DNA of 64,000 bases from the NCBI RefSeq assembly GCF_902459465.1, contig NC_047072.1:15419776-15483775 (forward strand), given 5' to 3'. Below the pieces are notes generated by a model. The model was not told the DNA's origin and did no database searches. It was given only the letters and a program-made list of their open reading frames with translations. The first letter of the stretch is position 1. Every line of letters starts with the position of its first letter. Both the position numbers and the translations under genes were made by a program. This document shows positions 24,428 through 36,315 of this stretch, piece after piece. The stretch is from Asterias rubens. Taxonomy: Eukaryota; Echinodermata; Asteroidea; Forcipulatida; Asteriidae.

Positions 24428-26975
24428 TTGTAGTTGCGATAACGTAACCCTCCTCCCGACGGCCGCACAGGATAACGTAACCCTCCTCCCGACGGCCGCA
24501 CAGGATAACGTAACCCTCCTCCCGACGGCCGCACAGGATAACGTAACCCTCCTCCCGACGGCCGCACAGGATAACGTAACCCTCCTCCCGACGGCCGCAC
24601 AGGATAACGTAACCCTCCTCCCGACGGCCGCACAGGATAACGTAACCCTCCTCCCGACGGCCGCACAGGATAACGTAACCCTCCTCCCGACGGCCGCACA
24701 GGATAACGTAACCCTCCTCCCGACGGCCGCACAGGATAACGTAACCCTCCTCCCGACGGCCGCACAGGATAACATAACCCTCCTCCCGACGGCCGCACAG
24801 GATAACATAACCCTCCTCCCGACGGCCGCACAGGATAACGTAACCCTCCTCCCGACGGCCGCACAGGATAACGTAACCCTCCTCCCGACGGCCGCACAGG
24901 ATAACGTAACCCTCCTCCCGACGGCCGCACAGGATAACGTAACCCTCCTCCCGACGGCCGCACAGGATAACGTAACCCTCCTCCCGACGGCCGCACAGGA
25001 TTACGTAACCCTCCTCCCGACGGCCGCACAGGATAACGTAACCCTCCTCCCGACGGCCGCACAGGATAACATAACCCTCCTCCCGACGGCCGCACAGGAT
25101 AACATAACCCTCCTCCCGACGGCCGCACAGGATAACGTAACCCTCCTCCCGACGGCCGCACAGGATAACGTAACCCTCCTCCCGACGGCCGCACAGGATA
25201 ACGTAACCCTCCTCCCGACGGCCGCACAGGATAACGTAACCCTCCTCCCGACGGCCGCACAGGATAACATAACCCTCCTCCCGACGGCCGCACAGGATAA
25301 CATAACCCTCCTCCCGACGGCCGCACAGGATAACATAACCCTCCTCCCGACGGCCGCACAGGATAACGTAACCCTCCTCCCGACGGCCGCACAGGATAAC
25401 GTAACCCTCCTCCCGACGGCCGCACAGGATAACGTAACCCTCCTCCCGACGGCCGCACAGGATAACGTAACCCTCCTCCCGACGGCCGCACAGGATAACA
25501 TAACCCTCCTCCCGACGGCCGCACAGGATAACATAACCCTCCTCCCGACGGCCGCACAGGATAACATAACCCTCCTCCCGACGGCCGCACAGGATAACGT
25601 AACCCTCCTCCCGACGGCCGCACAGGATAACGTAACCCTCCTCCCGACGGCCGCACAGGATAACGTAACCCTCCTCCCGACGGCCGCACAGGATAACGTA
25701 ACCCTCCTCCCGACGGCCGCACAGGATAACATAACCCTCCTCCCGACGGCCGCACAGGATAACGTAACCCTCCTCCCGACGGCCGCACAGGATAACGTAA
25801 CCCTCCTCCCGACGGCCGCACAGGATAACGTAACCCTCCTCCCGACGGCCGCACAGGATAACATAACCCTCCTCCCGACGGCCGCACAGGATAACATAAC
25901 CCTCCTCCCGACGGCCGCACAGGATAACATAACCCTCCTCCCGACGGCCGCACAGGATAACGTAACCCTCCTCCCGACGGCCTCACAGGATAACGTAACC
26001 CTCCTCCCGACGGCCGCACAGGATAACGTAACCCTCCTCCCGACGGCCGCACAGGATAACGTAACCCTCCTCCCGACGGCCGCACAGGATAACATAACCC
26101 TCCTCCCGACGGCCGCACAGGATAACGTAACCCTCCTCCCGACGGCCGCACAGGATAACGTAACCCTCCTCCCGACGGCCGCACAGGATAACGTAACCCT
26201 CCTCCCGACGGCCGCACAGGATAACATAACCCTCCTCCCGACGGCCGCACAGGATAACGTAACCCTCCTCCCGACGGCCGCACAGGATAACGTAACCCTC
26301 CTCCCGACGGCCGCACAGGATAACATAACCCTCCTCCCGACGGCCGCACAGGATAACGTAACCCTCCTCCCGACGGCCGCACAGGATAACATAACCCTCC
26401 TCCCGACGGCCGCACAGGATAACATAACCCTCCTCCCGACGGCCGCACAGGATAACATAACCCTCCTCCCGACGGCCGCACAGGATAACATAACCCTCCT
26501 CCCGACGGCCGCACAGGATAACGTAACCCTCCTCCCGACGGCCGCACAGGATAACCTAACCCTCCTCCCGACGGCCGCACAGGATAACCTTACCCTCCTC
26601 CCGACGGCCGCACAGGATAACATAACCCTCCTCCCGACGGCCGCACAGGATAACATAACCCTCCTCCCGACGGCCGCACAGGATAACATAACCCTCCTCC
26701 CGACGGCCGCACAGGATAACATAACCCTCCTCCCGACGGCCGCACAGGATAACGTAACCCTCCTCCCGACGGCCGCACAGGATAACATAACCCTCCTCCC
26801 GACGGCCGCACAGGATAACATAACCCTCCTCCCGACGGCCGCACAGGATAACATAACCCTCCTCCCGACGGCCGCACAGGATAACATAACCCTCCTCCCG
26901 ACGGCCGCACAGGATAACATAACCCTCCTCCCGACGGCCGCACAGCTGGCGGCCGAGGGTTACGTTATTACAACT
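24428..26975. repeat. 33-bp minisatellite, about 76 copies, inside a foldback element
   Basis: The 33-bp unit (built on ATAACGTAACCCTCCTCC followed by GACGGCCGCACAGG) repeats without interruption from about 24434 to 26944. Units differ almost only at one position (AACGTAAC or AACATAAC), with a few single changes (e.g. attacgtaac near 25004, ggcctcac near 25980, cctaac and ccttac at 26553-26592). The array is bounded by 'agttgcgataacgtaaccct' on the left and 'gagggttacgttattacaac' on the right, an inverted pair that also bounds short solo elements elsewhere in the window. Because 33 is a multiple of 3, all minus-strand frames stay open for hundreds of codons; this is not evidence for coding. 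Confidence 0.95.
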
Positions 26976-27402
26976 ACATAATTTGTTGCATCTTACTCTG
27001 CGTTAAAGTTTACTAGAAAAGAAAGTGGTTGTAACTGCTGGTGCTGGTGTGTGTAGGACTGATTTGTGGGAATTGGTTTTGTCTGTACATTGTCTGTATC
27101 ACTCATAATAGATCACATGACTCAGTTTGTATTGTATTGCTGTGTCTGATTTTACTGGTGGAGCATTCAATATTCAATTCTTCTATTCAATTCAATACAC
27201 AGTGTATTACTCGTCATGCCCAGCCATGACTCATGGTTCTTGTATGTATCAAATGGCGACAATATTACTAAATATCCAGTGCTGTTTTCGGTAAATTATA
27301 CGTAAAATAAATTACTGCTTAAACTTCAAGAGATTACTACTATCATGGAGGTAGTTCCATGCTACTACTAAACTAATAAGTCTCCCAACGAAACTGTTTT
27401 AC

Positions 27403-27981
27403 CTGTGTCTGAGTCGGAGTCTCGATCACGGAACTAACAAAACTCACGTGTGTTGTTGTGTGACAGCGCCCGCTAGAGGCTGTACTGGCAAAGGGTCAAA
27501 GTTCAGTTTAAAGGTCGGCAACATCGCTGGCCTTTTTTCCAAGTTTTATGTTGTTCATAAAAATATGTATTCATAAAGAGTATTCATTGATAAGTATAAA
27601 TAAGTAGGTTTTATAATTGATTTGTTTTAAATTTAACTTTTTAAGAGATTATTAATATTTTGGGTTATATTTTGCTTTTATAATCTGTCAATACCAAATA
27701 TTCTATATACATATAAAAGGAATTCATGGTATTGACAGATTATAAAAAGCATGTTTAACCTGTAGACAAGACTAGTTCTAAAAATAAACACAACATAGAA
27801 TGGTACCAACGAGTTTGCCATTTTGTACATTGCGCAAGTTGTTGTAGGCGTCCAGGTAACGGCCACTTATAAACAGACAATGCAAATCGGTAATCGATCT
27901 GGCTGGCGTGGAAACAACAAACATTGATCGAGAGAAGTACTAGCGGCCGTCGCGTGGTGGTCTAGCCGTGATATCGACGCG
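27403..27981. promoter_or_regulatory. Probable bidirectional promoter of EEF1AKMT1 and MATCAP
   Basis: On the minus strand a candidate 5' untranslated exon ends in a donor at 27403 (cagacacag|gtaaaa) and could splice to the acceptor just before the EEF1AKMT1 ATG. On the plus strand a candidate untranslated exon ends in a donor at 27980 (atcgacgc|gtaagt) and could splice to the acceptor near 29183 (ttctctttgcag) in front of the MATCAP ATG. Both flanks are locally CpG-richer than the surroundings ('cagcgcccgctagagg', 'actagcggccgtcgcgtgg'). The shared promoter is inferred from these signals alone. Confidence 0.4.
27676..27751. repeat. Small foldback between the two putative start sites
   Basis: Arms of about 22 bp ('ttttataatctgtcaatacc' and 'ggtattgacagattataaaa') are separated by about 25-30 bp, in the middle of the putative shared promoter. 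It could be a short MITE or a cruciform-forming regulatory site. Confidence 0.6.
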
Positions 27982-28474
27982 TAAGTCCCCGAGGCGACTC
28001 GACCATACCCGCCTGTCCATCCCCCGACCCTCAACGTTTTCCCGTGTACTGTTGGGGTGTTATTGTCTTAACGGTTGTGTGCGTGAACATACAATTTGTG
28101 AAAACAAGCGAGATTCGACAAAAAGTAATTCGGCCCGGTTGGCAACATCGAGCAACGACCATATACAGTCCTACCGTACACAGCAGCAGGGGTTCGCAGC
28201 AGGACAGGGGGGCCAGAATAAAGCAGGAAGGGCAGACAGCAGGGGGGCAAAGCCGACGATAATCATTCACCTCAACGAGACATCCTGCTAACAGTGCAAT
28301 ACCAAACATCGTAATCTTTTTTTAAAGTTATGCCGTGGTAAGGATGCTTATTAAACTTTACTTAAATATTTAATCATATTCATTGCCTTGTCAATGTCAG
28401 GTTGTTTTATAGTCGGTCAGATTTCTGTTCGGTTGGTTGTGGTTTTAAAAACTCTGGTATTAATGGAATATATT

Positions 28475-28595
28475 GGGAAAAAGTTTCTGTATCATGCCAC
28501 CACTTTTTCATTCGATATGAAATAGTATAACTCAATGAAAATCTCTTTTTGTAAAAATGAGTGAAAAAGTGGTGGCAGGATATGAAAAGTTATCC
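28475..28595. mobile_element. Foldback MITE 'GGAAAAGTTTCCGTATGGCG' (copy 1)
   Basis: Ends 'gggaaaaagtttctgtatca' and 'ggatatgaaaagttatcc' flank inner arms 'gccaccactttttcattcga' and 'gtaaaaatgagtgaaaaagt'. Copies of the same family lie at 40932-41063 and 57399-57534. This copy is in the putative first intron of the MATCAP gene. Confidence 0.75.
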
Positions 28596-28744
28596 GAATA
28601 ATATGGCTAATTTATTAGCTTCAAAAATACAAATTGACTTTATTTATAATATTAAGGAAATTTACACATGTTTCAACTACCAACCTTCATGGTTACTTAA
28701 TTAATTGCACTTCAAATCACAAAACAAAACTATATGCTTTCACA

Positions 28745-28806
28745 TAGTTGCGATAACGTAACCCTCCTGCCGATGCCGTCGCCAGGAGGGTTATGTTTTC
28801 GCAACT
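28745..28806. mobile_element. Solo short foldback of the AGTTGCGATAACGTAACC family
   Basis: A 62-bp palindrome: 'agttgcgataacgtaaccct' on the left and 'agggttatgttttcgcaact' on the right, around a core of about 15 bp. It has the same ends as the large 33-bp array at 24.4-27.0 kb but no tandem expansion. Other solo or partial copies are at 51634-51692, 52588-52648 and 61628-61660. Confidence 0.8.
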
Positions 28807-29309
28807 AGCTTTCACAGTGCCACACGTACCAGTTGTTGATGTTGTTGAATAACTGTTTGTTTCAGGTTCATAATATCTTTTTTTGCTGTGCTGTTTTTTT
28901 TGGGGGGGGCACAAAATGATGACCACAAATTTTGTATCAGAATATTTTTATTCTAGTAACCTGTATCCTCCTACCCAATCAATATGAAAACAACCCCATT
29001 TTTTATTAACATGGCTACAATATATTGGCCAGGTTTGTCTGGTCTAAGACTTTAAGAGCCTAGGAAGGGTCAATAGTTGTGGTTAATTGCAAAATGACAA
29101 ATCACTCAAATATAATGACTTGATTCTTGGTTAATGATAAACATACATTTTCTGTTAATAGCTTTCTAATTTTCTCTTTGCAGATTCCTAATGTAGTTTC
29201 TACCTAATAGTGGAACATTAAAGTCACTCAGCCAGAAGACTATGGAAACTGAGTTCAGAATTTCCAGGGAGCTGTTATTCACAGCTTGTTGGGAGTTTCA
29301 GAGTTAATC

Positions 29310-32300
29310 ATGAAAACTAAGCACAAAAAGTCCAAGAATAAATCTGCACAATCAAAGAACAAAGTTGTAATCCGTAACTATGACGAGACCCCCATGAAGT
29401 TCCGCTCCAAGATAGACCCACTGAATCTCGAGGAACACAAGTTGGAATTCCTACAACACGGTCACATCTCGCAATTTCAGTTCAAGACATTCCATGATGA
29501 TTCAACTGGTAGCAAAGATGGTCAGATCAAATTTGATCTCCTTCCTGAGGCTACCCGCATCCTTGAGATGGTTCGGGAGGAGTTTGGGTGCGGAGATCGT
29601 TATATAGAGCAAGCATTTGGGCCAAGGATTGAAGTAGAGGAGGCATCTAATCTGATCGCTAGTTACCTGAAAGAAAGTGGATCTGAAGGAATGATGACCG
29701 TCAGTTGGAGCAAGGATCTGTCATGCAGGTGGGAATACAGCTCTAGTTTCACTAAGATCTTCTATTTCAATGTCTTATCCATCCTTTTACACACATCAGC
29801 TTGTTAAGTGTTCCTTCCACTAAGAAAAGGGAATTGTAGGAGCACCAAGAAACCTATATTTAGATTTTGCTTAATTAAATTACATTTGAATACTCAATAA
29901 CAAAGGATTGAAATTCAAATACACTGCCTTCTCCCCAGTTGGTATTGTATTGTTTTTGTATACTGCAAGAAAAGGAATACCCTGTAGATTTTGAATTATT
30001 CAACAAAGTTAAAGGCTGATTATACTTTTGGTAAAGTCAAAGACCATTATCCTCCATTGGTGTCTTCCTACTCCTAGAACTATGAGGTTCGTTCAGAGCT
30101 GATAGTGGAACGAACTCATAGTTCTAGGAGTAGTGTCTCCCAACATACATAAAATACCAAACCTTTGAAAATTTGGGCTCAATTGGTCATCGAAGTTGCG
30201 AGAATAAAATGAAAGAAAAAACTACCTTGTTGCTTAGATATGTGTGTTTTCAGATTCCTGTGAAAGGCTTAATGCCCGAAGATTCAAATTCTATCAATGT
30301 TTAATAAAATGAACAGCTCTTCTCTTTACCAAATTCAAACTTGTGGAGTAGTATTCAAAAAGAATAACCTTCTTTCAAAGGAAGGTTGTACCGACACATC
30401 AGAAAGATGCCTATTAGTTCTTCTTTTTGTGATTTTGTTTCTTCCATTAGTGGTCAGATGTGTTGGCATGGTCCTTCTCTTCGATATAACCGGCCTGAGG
30501 CAAGGAAGTACTCCATGTGGATCAAGAACTCTAAAGATAATCTGTATCTTCGCAAGCATGGAATCCGCTGTCTAGCAAACCATGAAATTGCAACACACTT
30601 TGTATCCTTTTACATCTCCTAAAAGATTATTTGTCAAAGTTTCATTATAGATGGATTCATTGCAACATTCAAGCAAAGCTTCTTTGTAGCACAATAATGA
30701 AGGATAGGATGTTAGTTTGATGAAGCATGACATAGTTATGTCTTAGTGTTTGACCATACAATATCATCCACTGTGGTTTGGAATGATAAAGGCAATTCTA
30801 TGCCAACCTGCAATATGATATATCATGTGGTGAATGCACCTACACAGTACACAATGTACACAGTCAACCCTCCTACTGTCTGACCATACAATATCATCCA
30901 CTGTGGTTTGGAATGATAAAGGCAATTCTATGCCAACCTGCAATATGATATATCATGTGGTGAATGCACCTACACAGTACACAATGTACACAGTCAACCC
31001 TCCTACTGTCTGACCATACAATATCATCCACTGTGGTTTGGAATGATAAAGGCAATTCTATGCCAACCTGCAATATGATATATCATGTGGTGAATGCACC
31101 TACACAGTACACAATGTACACAGTCAACCCTCCTACTGTCTGACCATACAATATCATCCACTGTGGTTTGGAATGATAAAGGCAATTCTATGCCAACCTG
31201 CAATATGATAATTCATGTAGTGAATGCACCTACACAGTACACAATGTACACAGTCAACCCTCCTACTGTCAGACCATTCAATATCATCCACCATTGGTTT
31301 GGAATGATAGATGCACTAGTTATGTCAACCTGCAATATGACATCAATTCAATTAAATTCAATATTTATTCGCCAGCATGAAAATCATTTCCTCTGTTTGC
31401 CTATATAACAATTTACAAATATTTAAGACAGCAGATAAACCGTTAAATAAGAACAAGACGCAGTTGGGTGAATGCACCTACACAGTACACAATGTACACA
31501 GTCAACCCTCCTACTGTCTGACCATTCAATATCATCCACCATGGTTTTGAATGATAGATGAACAAAAAATCGCATATTAATTTAGAACACAGTTACTGAA
31601 ATCAAAGAAAGCTGGATTTAATTGTGTAAGCTTTCAAGCCCAAGTAAGGGGAACATTTATGGGGAAGTTGATGGTTTAAGTAAGTGGTTTTTGTTTTAAT
31701 TAACAAACTCATATCAATATCATTATATCAAAGAATAGTTCCTTAACATTTGTTGCCAGTATCGATCATTGAATGATGGCCTACAACCTTGGTTTTCACA
31801 TCGTCAGAGGTTTGGTCTTGGCAGCTTGAGCAGTTATACGTTAACAGAATCAGAAGAGGGCTTAGCATCGATCAACACAATGTTAGAAGCAAATCAGAAG
31901 TATCTCTACTTTCAAGCTTTGACATATTGTAAGTCTAGACAATATCACACTGCTCAATATCAATTGGTGTTTTAAGAGGTGTTGTAAGGGCATTTGCTTT
32001 CAGATGGTATGATATGGCCAGTTAATTAGCTGGTCTCCCATTCTTAAACACCTGTGCTCATTTTCAGGTTATATCTTGAAACGTGGAAATAGGAGGGCAG
32101 ATAGGGAAACTATTTTGGGCCTTGACAATAACTGATTTCAGCACACAGTCAGAGTATGACATGAGAAAGATATTTGGCTATGGGGGCCATCCCAGATGTT
32201 ATTTGGGGAAAACATGTAGAGTTTTAAAAATGGCTGCCATTCCCGTTGTAATCCCTTTTTTTCCAAGTGAATAATCTTTGATGAGTCTGTAGCCAATATC

Positions 32301-33991
32301 AAAGTCTGTAACAAACTCTGAGTGCCAATTTGCATGCTCGTATCAATAAAGGTGCACTCCGAGAATCAACCTGGCATATGAAAAGTATAATGTCTACAAG
32401 GGATCTTGATAGCCCATTAATCAGTATAACATTCTTCTTTCCCGTTTAACAGATGTGGCGTGCAAAGCAACAGAGCTAACATTTCAAGAGTTATTTGATC
32501 ATCTTGGCCAATACGTTGTCGACCAGGAGCTTAGATGGAAGTATGTCATGAGAGTAAAACGCTGCTTGCAGGATCCGGGCAGTGTAGGGGGTTATGGAAA
32601 AGACCAATGCTACTTTGCAGGTAAGATATAAACAAACCCCTTGGGTATGATGTCACAAGCTTTAAACAGCGCCCTCACTGAGGTCAAAAGGAAAACTTAT
32701 CATAGACCCCCTTGCATGTGACGTCAAACGCTCAAAAAAGCACCCTCATTACTGGGGTCAAAAAGCCCCTTCACTGGGGTCAAAGGAGGCAGATGATTGG
32801 AAGGTAGCTGTTCTTTGTGCGTCAAACAGGCGCGGGACCCCAGCCTCCTTGTAGCACTTGGCGTTATGCAAGGGTCTTTTTGCTGATGATGGCGCGTTCT
32901 TGTATGTTTGTGTATCCACTGTTCCTCAGTGATGGCGGTTTATGCAAGAAATCTGTTCTGACAGCGTAAAATTGTCCAGTGATTCGTAGCATCTTTTGTT
33001 GTGTGTGAAGGGATGAGCAATTTGAGGTTTATCTTAGTAAGCATTAAATATGAAGTGTGGGCCTGAGAACACAAGAGGTCCACACAAGGCAGGGTTTTAG
33101 AAACACTATGTGGACTTACACATGTCCACACAGGGTTTTCACCAGTGTTGAAGAATAGTATTTGAAGACCCCAAAGTAAAGCATTGAAACTGCTCTAAAG
33201 ACTACCTCTCTTCTGAAAATATTAATTAATGATCTTTCCTTGCAGGTGCTGTGGACATTCTTCGTAATATTGACACTACAGATTTCCATCTGATGTATGC
33301 CGGCAAGATCAGCAGAGAGGAGATACCTCGGATCAAACGTCTGGCTCGTCTTGATTTCATCAAGCTGCCAATATTCCTTCAGAATATGGAGTCCTACCGA
33401 AAACAGCTTAGACATATAGCTGTTGTCAATGGACTCATTCAGATCAAATCTGTTGGAAAATCTAGCCAGAAATCCTCACAGATGAGTAAGTTTGGCAAAA
33501 AGAAAGTTCCTCGACCTCCTTCAGCAATGTCTCACAGCTTACAGGAAAATTCAGATAAAGATGTTCGCTGTGCATCACAGACTTCATCAAGGTACACCCC
33601 GTCATCAAGACATTCTACCAAGACAAAGTCTAACACTAAACATGCCAACAAGAGCAGTAGTTGCCGCACAAAGAAGCAACCATCTCAGAGATCAGTATCA
33701 CCACTGAGTGAATCAGAAAGCAAAACGGTCGTCAAGATGATTTACATCACTAAGGAGGATAAGAAAGAGAAAGACAAGAAGCTATCATGGTGGTCGTCTA
33801 GATCCCCATCTCCTGTAAATGGTAATGTACCAAGTGAGGATAGGATGACTGCCGTTAGCCCGGTGCCATATTCACCTCACCGATGGCTGCTAAGGAGACG
33901 TAATAGAACATCACCCAATACTTTAGGGAGAGTTAATGAAACCAAAGATAATGCTAGGTCTACCTCACAACATCCTCTTTTAAAGATATGA
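29310..33991 (+). CDS. MATCAP: MATCAP-type (KIAA0895/KIAA0895L, DUF1704) tyrosine carboxypeptidase
   Basis: Five coding exons: 29310-29728, 30451-30601, 31760-31928, 32453-32620 and 33246-33991. Phases agree throughout and the protein is 550 residues. The family is a zinc metallopeptidase that removes the C-terminal tyrosine of alpha-tubulin in mammals. The zinc/catalytic motif is HEIATH at residues 184-189, and the third ligand is one of the two Glu in ESEEGLA at 220-226. YRSLNDGLQPW, ALTYY, FQELFDHLGQYVVD, KDQCYFAGAVDILR and KISREEIPRIKRLA align with the human family in order. Residues after about 400 are a basic Ser/Lys/Arg-rich tail (RSVSPLSESE, SSRSPSPVNG), as expected of a disordered microtubule-binding region. 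The ATG at 29310 is the first one after a probable acceptor at 29183. Whether it corresponds to MATCAP1 or MATCAP2 cannot be decided. Confidence 0.93.
30068..30133. repeat. Short hairpin in MATCAP intron 1
   Basis: 'ctactcctagaactatgagg' is mirrored by 'aactcatagttctaggagta' around a spacer of about 13 bp. A related sequence ('ttctcctagaaatgaggttc') occurs at about 51833-51885, so it is probably a tiny MITE family. Confidence 0.65.
30155..30260 (-). repeat. Fragment of the AAAGGCAGTGGACACT MITE interior
   Basis: 'gaaaatttgggctcaattgg' and 'gaagttgcgagaataaaatg' match the interior of the copies at 36876 and 59513. Neither terminus is present. Confidence 0.5.
30751..31320 (+). repeat. 130-bp tandem repeat, about 4.4 copies (MATCAP intron 2)
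   Basis: Units start with TGACCATACAATATCATCCA at 30751, 30881, 31011 and 31141, with a diverged fifth start at 31271. The first copies are almost identical, which suggests recent expansion. A partial copy follows at 31467-31555, and older copies lie near 50430-50600 in a COQ3 intron. Confidence 0.9.
32650..32940 (+). repeat. Diverged dispersed repeat in MATCAP intron 4
   Basis: The phrase 'taaacagcgccctcactgag' here recurs at about 7183-7205, and 'ggggtcaaa' is repeated several times. It looks like an old interspersed element with internal duplication; its ends are not resolved. Confidence 0.35.
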
Positions 33992-34904
33992 CTTCTCACA
34001 GTTTCAAAACCTATGTAGTTTCTATGTCATTCTGTAGTCAAATTGGATGTAACAACTTTTCTCACAACTATTTCTCTCAGTGATGCTGATTGCTGAGATG
34101 GTATGTCAACTCCTTAGTTTCAGTAAGTTGTCTTGGCAACAAATCAACACATTCCACACAATCAGTGGACTAGGCAAGACAAGTATTTCTTGTATAGTCA
34201 GATTGCGTTAACTTGTTCTCAAGAACCTGTCTTGCTATTTATTCTGGATTTATTCTCCTATTTATTCTCTCAACATTTCAATCAGTACGCCTATGCTCTG
34301 ATCATCTTCAAGGCATGTGTAAAAATGCCTGCCACGACTTGTAGGATTTGAGACTTTGGCAACTTCTTCAAGCCTTTTTTATATTTATTTCTTTACTTCA
34401 GAAATTTTTTGGCACCACATCTTTTAATTTTCTCTAATTTGATTCAAAAATTTTGTTTCTGTACATTGTCTTTGTTAACATCCTTTGAGCATAGAGAAAG
34501 GTAGTCTAACCTAACTCCATGCTTTAACAAGCAATACATTCTTCAAGTTAATTTCTGATACTCAGGATGTTTTTGTACTGATGTAAAGCAATCAATTTAC
34601 CATACTGTTATGTTATGATTATTTTATCACAATATTAATTTAAGTTTCTACTGCAGTAAAAGCAGGGCCCAGTTTAATAGAGCTGGTTCAACAGACAAAG
34701 GTGCTTTAGAAGCAGCTCTATGAAATTGGACTCCATAGAGCTGTTCCATAGAGATGTATCTATAGTGAACACATTTGTCATTTAGAAGCAGAAAAATCCA
34801 CGCAATACATATTGATTGGCATATTTACATTTTGTGCAGATATTTTGTTTTGCGATTGTGTTGGTGTATTTCAAGGTTGGACTGCGACTGAGGATTATTC
34901 TTTA

Positions 34905-36315
34905 TATGGGATCAGGCAGGGTGTCGAGTTACCATATGGTGTTGGGTTATGTTAGAATAAATCACTCATGGGTGATAAGGGCTGGCATACCACCATAATC
35001 AGAGTCCAACAGTTTGGGTGCTGAGTTACCATATGGTGTTGGGTTTTGTTAGAGTGTGGAAGGATCTTAATAAATCACTCATGAGATCAGGCTTACCACC
35101 ATAATCAGAGTCCAACAGTTTGGCTGCTGAGTTACCATAATGGTGTATGGTTTTGTTAGAGTGTGGAAGGATCTTAATAAATCACTCATGGGATCAGGCA
35201 AACCACCATAATCAGAGTCCAACAGTTTGGCTGCTGAGTTACCATATGGTGTATGGTTTTGTTAGAGTGTGGAAGTATCCTAGTAAATCACTCATGAGAT
35301 CAGGCTTACCACCATAATCAGAGTCTAACTGTTTGGCTGCTGAGTTACCATATGGTGTATGGTTTTGTTAGAGTGTGGAAGTATCCTAGTAAATCACTCA
35401 TGAGATCAGGCTTACCACCATAATCAGAGTCCAACAGTTTGGCTGCTGAGTTACCATATGGTGTATGGTTTTGTAAGAGTGTGGAAGTATCCTAGTAAAT
35501 CACTCATGAGATCAGGCTTACCACCATAATCAGAGTCCAACAGTTTGGCTGCTGAGTTACCATATGGTGTATGGTTTTGTTAGAGTGTGGAAGGATCTTA
35601 ATAAATCACTCATGGGATCAGACATCCCACTATAATCAGAGTCTAACTGTTTGGCTGCTGAGTTACCATATGGTGTATGGTTTTGTTAGAGTGTGGAAGT
35701 ATCCTAGTAAATCACTCATGAGATCAGGCTTACCACCATAATCAGAGTCTAACTGTTTGGCTGCTGAGTTACCATATGGTGTATGGTTTTGTTAGAGTGT
35801 GGAAGTATCCTAGTAAATCACTCATGAGATCAGGCTTACCACCATAATCAGAGTCCAACAGTTTGGCTGCTGAGTTACCATATGGTGTATGGTTTTGTTA
35901 GAGTGTGGAAGTATCCTAGTAAATCACTCATGAGATCAGGCTTACCACCATAATCAGAGTCCAACAGTTTGGCTGCTGAGTTACCATATGGTGTATGGTT
36001 TTGTTAGAGTGTGGAAGGATCTTAATAAATCACTCATGGGATCAGACATCCCACTATAATCAGAGTCTAACTGTTTGGCTGCTGAGTTACCATATGGTGT
36101 ATGGTTTTGTTAGAGTGTGGAAGTATCCTAGTAAATCACTCATGAGATCAGGCTTACCACCATAATCAGAGTCTAACTGTTTGGCTGTTGAGTTACCATA
36201 TGGTGTATGGTTTTGTTAGAGTGTGGAAGGATCCTAGTAAATCACTCGTGGGATCAGGCAAACCACCATACTCAGAGTCCAACAGTTTGGGTGCTGAGTT
36301 TACCATATGAAATAC
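34905..36315 (+). repeat. 106-bp satellite block, about 13 copies, downstream of MATCAP
   Basis: The unit contains GGCTGCTGAGTTACCATATG and 'aatcactcatgagatcaggc'. Successive starts of 'tgagttacca' at 35341, 35447 and 35553 give the 106-bp period. Two unit types alternate: one with 'gtatcctagtaaatc' and one with 'ggatcttaataaatc', which carries an AATAAA. The block begins about 0.9 kb after the MATCAP stop, so it may lie in the 3' untranslated region or just beyond it. Confidence 0.9.

Noticed and set aside
24403-26943. Open frames of 725, 639 and 117 codons on the minus strand
   Set aside because: They are the same 33-bp repeat read in different frames; all frames are open because the unit lacks stops. 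Composition and perfect periodicity fit a minisatellite, not a protein gene.
24428-26975. CRISPR array
   Set aside because: There are no unique spacers; the whole 33-bp unit is repeated. The window is eukaryotic.
33492-33707. 71-codon frame inside the last MATCAP exon
   Set aside because: Shadow frame within a supported coding exon.
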